From an uncultured Flavobacterium sp. (GTDB lineage Bacteria; Bacteroidota; Bacteroidia; Flavobacteriales; Flavobacteriaceae): a stretch of 23,712 nucleotides of DNA. Within the stretch, counting starts at the first letter, position 1; each line of letters begins with the position of its first letter. Below, piece after piece: positions 15,127 through 20,876 of the stretch. Under the pieces are notes generated by a model. It saw nothing but the letters and a program-made list of their open reading frames with translations, had not been told where the DNA came from and did no database searches. The translations under genes and the position numbers were made by a program. The DNA lies in contig NZ_CAMLIX010000045.1 in assembly GCF_946479975.1 (NCBI RefSeq), forward strand, positions 1-23,712, given 5' to 3'.

Positions 15127-15228
15127 TTACAATCGCTTCCGTGCTAATTCTAAAGTATCAAGACCATCGACATTTTCATTCATGTCATCACGAAAAGTAT
15201 TCAATAAATAGAAAATACATTTGAAGGT
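15127..15228 (-). pseudogene. C-terminal remnant of a minus-strand gene
   Basis: The minus frame is open for 33 codons and ends in a stop at 15127-15129. Its last residues, ENVDGLDTLELARKRL, have an ordinary protein composition unlike the spacer around them, and there is no start codon. A terminator follows in the same direction at 15021-14990. This looks like the tail of a gene whose front has been lost; the parent is not recognised. Confidence 0.35.
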
Positions 15229-15245
15229 TTATGAAATAAAAAACC

Positions 15246-15253
15246 TATTTTTG
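15246..15253 (+). promoter_or_regulatory. Cassette promoter box for the 15362 lipoprotein
   Basis: CCTATTTTTGAAAATAAA contains TATTTTTG, 109 bases before the ATG. Together with TGAAATAAA just upstream it is the third copy of the box seen at 11467 and 13184. Confidence 0.65.
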
Positions 15254-15361
15254 AAAATAAATAACACTAGCAATTGTCAGACATAGCGCCTCTACATAGG
15301 GCAGGTAAGTTCTATGTAATCAGACATATAAACAAGTTGGCAGAGATTTTCAAAAACGAAA

Positions 15362-16135
15362 ATGAGAGAAATTAAAAGTATAATATTAATATTTGTTTCT
15401 ATTTTATTTTTTCAATGCAATCAGAAAAGAAACATTGAAAAAAAATCAAAAGAAAAAATTTTGATAGCTGAACATATTTATGAATTAAGTGGAGATTATA
15501 CGAAATTAGAGCTTTATAAAGACAGTTCTTATACGTTTACAATAAGTCAAAAAAGTTCAGGTTATGAAAAGATTGAAAAATATGATGGTAAATATTTAAT
15601 TAGCAAAGACACAATTAAATTTTTAGGATATGGTTTTCGTTATTTAGATTGTGATAATGCAGTATTAAAAAATAACTTTATTGAGTTCCTTAATGGTAAA
15701 ATGCCTTTAAAATTAAAATTAAAGGAGACTAAAATTACTCTTAAAAATAGTTCTGATTTATTGAACAATCAAGATTTTGCTTTTTTTACTTATAATCCAA
15801 GTTATTACAATTATTTTTCAGAAAACGTAAAATCATATGACTTAAAGAAAATTGATTTAAAAACAATCGATTCAATACTAAATAAATGTATTGAGGAAAA
15901 TTCAACAAGATTAACAAAACAATTAACTAAATATAATAAACAATGTATTTCGGTTAAAAATTCAAAAAATGAAATCGAAGTTTACGTGTTTTGTAGTTGT
16001 AATAAAAATTTTGATAAAGAAGAATTTAAGTATCAAATAAGCATGGTTAATGACGGGGGAGATTGTTATTTCGGTGTAATACTAAATTTGACAAAGAAAA
16101 ACTATAACAAATTAAACATAAACGGAAGAGCATAA
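15362..16135 (+). CDS. Predicted lipoprotein of unknown function
   Basis: This is a 257-residue protein. The N terminus MREIKSIILIFVSILFFQC is a lipoprotein signal with the cysteine at 19, followed by a very basic stretch (NQKRNIEKKSKEK). The middle contains DYTKLELYKDSSYTFTISQK and KYDGKYLISKDTIKFLGYGF, a beta-rich pattern (YxGxYxxxxDTIxL) seen in many small Bacteroidota lipoproteins. Two cysteines in VFCSCNK and one in GGDCYFG near the C terminus may form a disulfide. No named family is recognised. It is preceded by the shared cassette promoter and followed by a short GTTA-core palindrome. Confidence 0.7.
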   Translation: MREIKSIILIFVSILFFQCNQKRNIEKKSKEKILIAEHIYELSGDYTKLELYKDSSYTFTISQKSSGYEKIEKYDGKYLISKDTIKFLGYGFRYLDCDNAVLKNNFIEFLNGKMPLKLKLKETKITLKNSSDLLNNQDFAFFTYNPSYYNYFSENVKSYDLKKIDLKTIDSILNKCIEENSTRLTKQLTKYNKQCISVKNSKNEIEVYVFCSCNKNFDKEEFKYQISMVNDGGDCYFGVILNLTKKNYNKLNINGRA

Positions 16136-16151
16136 AAAAAACCTCTTCCAA

Positions 16152-16172
16152 CCGCTACAACAACGTTAGCGG
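16152..16172. repeat. Short palindrome with CCGCT/AGCGG arms and GTTA core
   Basis: CCGCT (16152-16156) and AGCGG (16168-16172) pair; the interval holds ACAACAACGTT, so the right side reads ACGTTAGCGGC. It lies in the 84-base gap between two unrelated genes. I have the impression of similar text upstream of hypothetical genes in other Bacteroidota. Confidence 0.35.
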
Positions 16173-16219
16173 CAGGGCTACAGCAGGATAAATAATCAAA
16201 TTCGATTTTTAAAAGCAGA

Positions 16220-16699
16220 ATGAAAACAATAAAATTCAAAAACTGGGAACTTATTGTAGATAAAGAATTGACAAAATCAACTTATGAAAAGGTTGAAATA
16301 GGTAATGCTGACAGTTGTGTTTGTAATGAGTGTAAAAACTATTCAAATGATCGTGAAAATGTTTTTCCCGAAGAAATTAAAAATCTGTTTTTAGAAATTG
16401 GAATTGACTATAGAAAAGAAAGTGAAGTAACTAGATATTGTAAACAGAAAAACGGATTACATTTTTATGGTGGTTGGTTTCATTTTAAAGGAGAATTTAT
16501 AGGTAAAAACTGTGAAGTTCCATCAGGAGAAAATAGTCTTACACTTGACTTAACAAAAATTGGAGAAAATTTTAATATTGGATTTCGCTTCGGTAGTGCT
16601 TTAGCATTTTTTGAAGGCGGAAATAATCTTGTACAAATTGAATTTGAAACTGAAATTCCTTGGACAATTGATAAAGAATTAGAAAAGTATTTAACGTAA
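16220..16699 (+). CDS. Small protein with CxCxxC motif, immunity-type
   Basis: This is a 159-residue soluble protein. A cysteine cluster DSCVCNECKNY (C33, C35, C38) and C74 in RYCKQKNG may bind a metal. The following VFPEEIKNLFLEIGIDYRKESEV and GLHFYGGWFHFKGEF form a pattern I have seen in small proteins scattered through Bacteroidota and Firmicutes islands, often beside putative immunity genes; the name of the family, if any, is not known to me. The C terminus (NFNIGFRFGSALAFF) is beta-rich. No signal peptide is present, so it acts in the cytoplasm. It is a single gene between two palindromic spacers. Confidence 0.65.
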   Translation: MKTIKFKNWELIVDKELTKSTYEKVEIGNADSCVCNECKNYSNDRENVFPEEIKNLFLEIGIDYRKESEVTRYCKQKNGLHFYGGWFHFKGEFIGKNCEVPSGENSLTLDLTKIGENFNIGFRFGSALAFFEGGNNLVQIEFETEIPWTIDKELEKYLT

Positions 16700-16708
16700 A
16701 TAGTAAAC

Positions 16709-16836
16709 CCAGTCACTTGGCGAGATTGGGGTTTTAGGCTTAATTTGAAGTTTTTTTTGTAATTGGAAATTTGTGCTTAATAGAAAAATTACGCACCTTA
16801 AATCCCCAACCTCACCAAGCGCCAGAATGTTACTGG
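16709..16836. repeat. About 128-bp imperfect palindrome between two cassette genes
   Basis: The left arm runs from CCAGT (16709-16713) through CTTGGCGAGATTGGGG to about 16738; the right arm runs from about 16796 through CCCCAACCTCACCAAG to ACTGG (16832-16836). The inner 25 bases pair with four mismatches and one gap, and the right arm has about a dozen extra bases (around CGCCAGAATGTT) between its two paired blocks. It starts 10 bases behind a stop codon. Size, position and one-sided extra bases recall the folded recombination site of an integron cassette. Confidence 0.5.
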
Positions 16837-16906
16837 AGACTTGTGCCAAAATATGCAGAAGAAAATGTTCAGAAAATAAACAATTTATTAAAACAATATT
16901 TCAAAA

Positions 16907-17392
16907 ATGAAAAAACTTATTTCAATAATAATTTTAGTTTTATTCTGTGGTTGTGAAAAGGAAAAGAAGGGTTGTTATACAAACTTTACTTATTCAAAAG
17001 GAAATATAAAAATGATTTATAGATTAAAATTTAATTCTTCAGATACTGTTTACTATTTAAACGATAATCCGTTTCAACAAAAGATATTAAACTATTTTAT
17101 ACTTGAACAGAATGAGAAGAAAATATTAGATAGTTTAATCTGCGAACTTAAATTTCCTATCAAGGATTCAGTTATTTCCAATAATCAAATAGAAGATGGA
17201 ACAACAATAGCTTTTTCAATTGACAAAAAAAGATTAATGCTTCATGGTGGTAAAGGTTCTAAAAAGTTTTGGATATTTGAAAAGTGGATGGACAATTTGC
17301 AAAAATACAAACAGTTAAAACCAATAGATAGGAAAGTAAAATTTGATGAGTTTGACAAAATGTTTCCTGTTCCTCCTCCTATCATCAACTAG
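16907..17392 (+). CDS. Small predicted lipoprotein
   Basis: This is a 161-residue protein that starts MKKLISIIILVLFCGCEKEK, a lipoprotein signal with the modified cysteine at 16. The mature part has mixed strands and helices (MIYRLKFNSSDTVYYLNDNP, ILDSLICELKF) and an unusually proline-rich end (FPVPPPIIN). No known family is recognised. The leader comes straight out of the large palindrome, and a terminator follows 50 bases later, so the gene is a single-gene unit. Confidence 0.7.
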   Translation: MKKLISIIILVLFCGCEKEKKGCYTNFTYSKGNIKMIYRLKFNSSDTVYYLNDNPFQQKILNYFILEQNEKKILDSLICELKFPIKDSVISNNQIEDGTTIAFSIDKKRLMLHGGKGSKKFWIFEKWMDNLQKYKQLKPIDRKVKFDEFDKMFPVPPPIIN

Positions 17393-17444
17393 TAACTGTA
17401 ATACCTGTAATAATAAAGGTTAATCGCAGAGAATAAAAAAAAAT

Positions 17445-17470
17445 AACCGTTCAGAAATGAGCGGTTTTTT
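17445..17470 (+). terminator. Terminator after the small lipoprotein gene
   Basis: AACCGTTC (17445-17452) pairs with GAGCGGTT (17459-17466) with one G-T pair, loop AGAAAT, followed by a run of T. Confidence 0.8.
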
Positions 17471-17586
17471 TTATGTCTACCAAGATAGCAAACCATCAAT
17501 CTTAAAAGAACCCTATTTTTCATAGAATATTGGCTGTGCTCCTATTGAAGCCTATATGGAAGAATAAAACTCATAAAAAAATATTT

Positions 17587-17630
17587 AAAAAAGACTATTT
17601 CAAAATTGAGATGGTCTTTTTTTTTTTTAG
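17587..17630 (+). terminator. Second terminator in the same gap
   Basis: A 15-bp stem with two G-T pairs (17587-17601 with 17608-17622), loop AAAATT, and a run of 14 T from 17617. The 366-base gap holds no gene; between the two terminators a short plus frame ends in IGCAPIEAYMEE and a stop (about 17529-17567), possibly the tail of a lost gene, which would explain the second terminator. Confidence 0.85.
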
Positions 17631-17758
17631 AATCATGCCAAATAAATTTCCATAATACTTACTAATTTAAAAATTATTTTATTTACTTTATATTTTAAAA
17701 TATTTTCTTTTTTAGTCAAGAAGCTATAATCTAAAAAAAAACATTCTATTAAATTAAG

Positions 17759-18769
17759 ATGAAGAAGCTTATAATAATTTTACCTTTATTAATTATATAC
17801 TCATGTAATTCTAATCCATTTTCTACAGAAGAATCTTCCACTGAAGTGCTTTCAGGAGATACCTATTCACAAAATGAAATAGTAAAAAAATATGTAAAAA
17901 ATCGGAATCAGCATTTTTTAGATTCGGAAAACGAACTAATATATGAATTAAAGAAATCAAAACTTTATGAATACGAGAATGAAATTATAAAAGGAATAAA
18001 CCAAAAAATCGAAAATGAACTCAATAGTATCCGTTTAAAGGAAGAAAACCGAAGAAAAGAAGCTAGATTCCAAAGAAAACACAAATTACTTAATACTGGT
18101 GCTAAACCTTTACTTTCTCAAGATGAAATGCTCTATGAAATCAATAGATCGTCTCAACTTTACGAAGAAGCTGGTCTGTATAACTACATTTCAGAAAAAG
18201 AAAAACTTAATTCCCCCAAATATGAACTAACAGACTACGAAAAAAAAGATATTCATAATGAATACTTAAGAAATTTAAAAATTAAAAAACTTTTTTTAGA
18301 CCATTTAAAGGTTATAAAAACTTTTCTATCTATAAAAAATAATACAGATGAAAAAATTGAAGATGCAGAAATAATTACACGAGTTATATTTAAATACAAT
18401 AATTCAGAATTCAATTATTTGAAAAAACACATAATTATACATAAAAAAATTTGGCAGCCTAATGACTCTAAACAAATAATTTTAAATGATTTTATTGCTT
18501 TTTCTGGAACTCAAATTAAAAAAATTCAAGTACATAAACCAAAAGAAATAATAATCGAATATTTCTTTAACGCAAGAAACTCTGTTGGTTATGATAATGT
18601 GGATAAAGAAATTAATAAAAATGAATTAGTAAAAAATAATAGTTCTGGCAATTTATTTGGTAAAATTGAAAAATACACACTTACAAACAAAGATATACTA
18701 GGATTAGGAGTTAAAATTCATAGTGCAGATATAACCAACCAATGGAATGATTTTAAATATAAAAAATAA
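17759..18769 (+). CDS. Charged lipoprotein with coiled-coil region
   Basis: This is a 336-residue protein with a lipoprotein signal, MKKLIIILPLLIIYSCNSN, cysteine at 16. A Ser/Thr/Glu-rich linker (17-40) is followed by a long helical, highly charged section (about 45-175, for example YEYENEIIKGINQKIENELN and IRLKEENRRKEARFQRKHKL) that probably forms a coiled coil. The C-terminal 150 residues are beta-rich (AEIITRVIFKYNNSEFNYLK, KIQVHKPKEIIIEYFF) like an immunoglobulin-type or FxLYD-like domain in which conserved N/D residues appear, but the match is loose. It is anchored in a membrane and exposed to the periplasm or outside. A dinucleotide-poor, AT-rich leader precedes it. Confidence 0.72.
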   Translation: MKKLIIILPLLIIYSCNSNPFSTEESSTEVLSGDTYSQNEIVKKYVKNRNQHFLDSENELIYELKKSKLYEYENEIIKGINQKIENELNSIRLKEENRRKEARFQRKHKLLNTGAKPLLSQDEMLYEINRSSQLYEEAGLYNYISEKEKLNSPKYELTDYEKKDIHNEYLRNLKIKKLFLDHLKVIKTFLSIKNNTDEKIEDAEIITRVIFKYNNSEFNYLKKHIIIHKKIWQPNDSKQIILNDFIAFSGTQIKKIQVHKPKEIIIEYFFNARNSVGYDNVDKEINKNELVKNNSSGNLFGKIEKYTLTNKDILGLGVKIHSADITNQWNDFKYKK

Positions 18770-18990
18770 CACAACACAAATTTAATCAAGTACTCTTGTT
18801 GAAATTTTGAAAACATTCATACTTTAGTATTATTAAACACTTTATTTCTCGGTTAGGTATACTACCAAGAACAACTTGGATGTACTAACGAAAATTGGAG
18901 ACATAGTTAAGGGTGTATTTCTGCACCGTTATTTTTTTGCTTTAGTTTCAAATTAAAGTATGTAAAAAGAAAAAAAGCAAGCAAATTTAT
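18770..18990. other. Gap before element X1
   Basis: No gene or clear signal is seen from 18770 to about 18960, apart from short GC-richer text around 18850-18930. A purine-rich tract (18963-18980) starts the outer flank of element X1; its partner is the pyrimidine-rich tract at about 19096-19120. The rest of the 686-base gap is filled by X1, Y1 and AT-rich spacer. Confidence 0.4.
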
Positions 18991-19085
18991 AGGATTTCAG
19001 ACAAAGAAAATGCGCATAATTTCATGCCTCGTTCCTCGCGATGAAACCCTTCGGGACTTATAGCATTTTCTTTGTCTGAAATCCT
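18991..19085. repeat. Structured element X, copy 1
   Basis: A perfect 23-bp inverted repeat (18991-19013 with 19063-19085, inner end AAAATGC/GCATTTT) encloses a 49-base head. In the head ATAA (19016-19019) pairs with TTAT (19058-19061); TTTCAT (19020-19025) pairs with ATGAAA (19041-19046) around GCCTCGTTCCTCGCG; and CCCTTCGGG (19048-19056) makes a second small hairpin. Copy 2 at 20492-20589 is in the other orientation and shares the loop sequences but not the stem sequences. A run of T follows at 19085. RNA or single-stranded DNA function is possible; I do not recognise the family. Confidence 0.75.
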
Positions 19086-19244
19086 TTTTTTAAGGGCTTT
19101 CTTTTTCTCTTTTTTCTTTTCATAAATTTTAATTTGGGTTAAATAAATGACGTTTTTTTTTGATCTTTTTGCAGCATATAAAACTTGATCGGATTTTAAT
19201 TTTCCGAGATTTATTTTTTGTTTTACTGATTAAAAACAGCTTCA

Positions 19245-19331
19245 AGATCGCTGTGTTTTGCGATCTGCAAGATGTCTGGTTGTATCACAACCAAAAATCT
19301 TGCTGCCTCTCTGCTCGGAACTCGCTGGCAG
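19245..19331 (-). repeat. Structured element Y, copy 1 (three stem-loops, minus sense)
   Basis: In plus coordinates: AGATCGC (19245-19251) pairs with GCGATCT (19260-19266); GCAAGAT (19267-19273) pairs with ATCTTGC (19297-19303) and encloses GGTTGT/ACAACC (19278-19283, 19287-19292); CTGCC (19303-19307) pairs with GGCAG (19327-19331) around a loop with CTCGGAACTCG. Read on the minus strand it aligns end to end with copy 2 at 19855-19941. The 66-codon plus frame that covers this stretch is therefore not a gene. Sense is assigned only for comparison. Confidence 0.75.
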
Positions 19332-19455
19332 TGATTCTTAAAAATTTAGAACTAAAATAAGTACTGGAAATTAATGCAATCTATCAACAATTTTAAGACT
19401 TGTTTGATATGATTATAATAAAGTACTTTAGTAGGCAATTTATGGTTGAAATTTT

Positions 19456-19797
19456 ATGAGTGTTTCCAAATTATTTTTAAATGAACTGCTGGATTATGCA
19501 GCAAAAGATTCTTTTTGGTTTAAAGATTTTGTTGAACCAAAAATGACAGGTTTTAAAACTGAACATAAATACTGGGAAGAAGGCGATTTTGGGAGTCTTA
19601 ATCAAATAGAATTTAATTCAAGAAAAATTGGTGGGAATATTGACTTCTGGGGGTCTGGATTTCTTAGAATTTTTGTCTGGGATTATGAAAGGGATTTGGA
19701 AATTATGAATGTATTGCTGGAAACCGATGAAATAAAAGAGCAGAAAAACGCTTTTAGAAAATTGCTGAAACTGTTATTAAAGGTTAAAACGGAATAA
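19456..19797 (+). CDS. Small cytoplasmic protein of unknown function, flanked by structured elements
   Basis: This is a 113-residue protein with no signal peptide. It has a helical N terminus (MSVSKLFLNELLDYAAKDSF), a central strand region with FGSLNQIEFNSRKIGGNIDFWGSGFLRIFVWDYE (about 50-83), and a charged C-terminal helix (EIKEQKNAFRKLLKLLLKVK). The GNIDFWGSGFLRIFV pattern, a strand pair with aromatic residues, recalls small immunity-type proteins of Bacteroidota, but I cannot name the family. It is a single gene standing between Y1 (ending 125 bases before it) and Y2 (starting 58 bases after it), which are in opposite orientation. Confidence 0.6.
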   Translation: MSVSKLFLNELLDYAAKDSFWFKDFVEPKMTGFKTEHKYWEEGDFGSLNQIEFNSRKIGGNIDFWGSGFLRIFVWDYERDLEIMNVLLETDEIKEQKNAFRKLLKLLLKVKTE

Positions 19798-19854
19798 CAA
19801 AAGAATTTTTGTCATCATATTTTAACTCTTGCAATCTCTTTGCTTTAAGTTTCT

Positions 19855-19941
19855 CCACCGCCGAGTTCCGAGGCAATGGGTGGCAAGATAGGCGCTTGTT
19901 AAACAACCGTTCATCTTGCTAGATGCAGGAACGTGGCATCT
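19855..19941 (+). repeat. Structured element Y, copy 2 (three stem-loops, plus sense)
   Basis: CCACC (19855-19859) pairs with GGTGG (19879-19883) around a loop with CGAGTTCCGAG (19862-19872). GCAAGAT (19883-19889) pairs with ATCTTGC (19913-19919) and encloses TTGT/ACAA (19896-19899, 19903-19906). AGATGC (19921-19926) pairs with GCATCT (19936-19941). Compared with copy 1 the first stem has changed on both sides (CTGCC/GGCAG to CCACC/GGTGG) and so has the third (AGATCGC/GCGATCT to AGATGC/GCATCT), while the loop CGAGTTCCGAG, the second stem and the closing CTTGAAG are kept. It fills the 305-base gap after the 19456 gene; the remaining bases show nothing else. Confidence 0.75.
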
Positions 19942-20102
19942 TGAAGAATTTTAAAAGTCTAAATACTAAATTAATTCTATGTTTTGAAGATTCCTATCCT
20001 AAGTAAATTTTACGCATGATAGCTGTTGGCTGTTAGTGTTTACTAAACAACTCTATAAAAATAGGATGTTATAATAAAGATATTTTGAAAATCATAAAAA
20101 TA

Positions 20103-20327
20103 TCATTTAATTGACAGCTCTGATTTTAGCTGGTCAGTCAGCTTTTTATGTTTCTTTTCCTGCTCTTCAAACTCTTTCAATTTCTTTTTGTAGTAAACCT
20201 CTTTTAAATAAATTTCTTTATTAATACGGGAAAGCTCCTTTTCCAAAATCTTTCTTTTTTCATAGCGATATAAAAAAGTTATTATTGCGAAAAATAAGAG
20301 ACTTAAAAGAATTTTGGGACGATTCAT
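20103..20327 (-). CDS. Small membrane-anchored coiled-coil protein
   Basis: From the ATG at 20325-20327 the product has 74 residues (MNRPKILLSLLFFAIITFLY onward); two more codons are possible upstream, to 20333. One membrane segment (about 5-21) is followed by a basic YRYEKRK stop-transfer stretch and a charged helix (ELSRINKEIYLKEVYYKKKL, KEFEEQEKKHKKLTDQLK) likely to form a coiled coil. The shape resembles small membrane-bound proteins such as LapA- or FtsB-like factors, without sequence support. It is the only gene in the 1080 bases between the 19456 gene and the PHP-ATPase. It may be real because the hydrophobic-then-charged order is too regular for a chance frame. Confidence 0.5.
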   Translation of the reverse strand: MNRPKILLSLLFFAIITFLYRYEKRKILEKELSRINKEIYLKEVYYKKKLKEFEEQEKKHKKLTDQLKSELSIK

Positions 20328-20491
20328 AAGCAATGAATTATAGAATTTGAAATATCCTGTTTTATTTAGAGAATAAATATATAGTAAAATCTTTAATTCT
20401 TGTTTTTAATTTACTGGCATTTATGTGTTTAGGAAGGTGATATCTGTCGAAAATATTTCTAAAAGAAAAGAAAAAAAGAAAGCAGTCTTGA

Positions 20492-20589
20492 ATTGGACAA
20501 TCAGACAGTTGAAGTGCTATAAGTCCCGAAGGGCATTTTTTTGAGGAACGAAGAAAAATGTTATGCGCACTTCTCTGGCTGTGTCCAAT
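20492..20589. repeat. Structured element X, copy 2 (opposite orientation to copy 1)
   Basis: The outer stem pairs ATTGGACA (20492-20499) with TGTCCAAT (20582-20589), then CAG-a-CAG with CTG-g-CTG, then GAAGTGC (20511-20517) with GCACTTC (20567-20573). In the head ATAA (20519-20522) pairs with TTAT (20561-20564), CCCGAAGGG (20525-20533) forms one hairpin, and CATTTTT (20534-20540) pairs with AAAAATG (20554-20560) around GAGGAACGA. Copy 1, reverse-complemented, has the same GCTATAAGTCCCGAAGGG, GAGGAACGA and TTATGCGC, but wholly different paired arms. Purine-rich and pyrimidine-rich flanks (20461-20483, 20591-20617) extend the pairing. Confidence 0.75.
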
Positions 20590-20617
20590 ATCTTTCTTTG
20601 CTTTTTTTGCTTTTTTG

Positions 20618-20876
20618 ATAAAATTATAACAGATGATTGCTTTATAATACTCATCGGTTTAAACTCAATATTAAAGTAAAAATGAATTAAAAGCGTAAAT
20701 TTTTATACATTTAAAAATATCTAGATTATGGAAATCCGTAATTTCTGTCTATTTTTTTTATGTAGTATTGTATATCCTTAAGTCTTTTCATTGCTTGATG
20801 TTATAATTGAGGCGATAATATAATCAATTAGATAGCTATTTAAAAAATAAGGAAAATCATATAAAACGCAATATTC
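20618..20876. other. Upstream region of the PHP-ATPase gene
   Basis: This AT-rich stretch has no gene. No TAnnTTTG box with a TTG at the right distance is convincing, so the promoter of the PHP-ATPase operon is not identified. The 543-base gap from 20334 otherwise holds only element X2 and its purine/pyrimidine flanks. Confidence 0.35.

Noticed and set aside
16771..16956. 61-codon plus-strand frame with a TTG start
   Set aside because: It lies in the large palindrome and the leader of the lipoprotein gene, overlaps that gene's signal peptide in another frame, and has no family features.
17393..17758. CRISPR or tandem repeat array in AT-rich gaps
   Set aside because: The repeated look comes from homopolymer A/T runs and two separate terminators; no regular repeat-spacer pattern exists here or elsewhere in the window.
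19160..19360. 66-codon plus-strand frame beginning MIFLQHIKLDRILIF
   Set aside because: It runs through element Y1, whose bases are explained by three stem-loops shared with Y2, and its composition is that of a chance frame.
18991..20589. Insertion sequence with terminal inverted repeats bounded by X1 and X2
   Set aside because: The X copies share loops rather than ends, no transposase is encoded between them, and no target duplication was seen. Each X is itself a hairpin.
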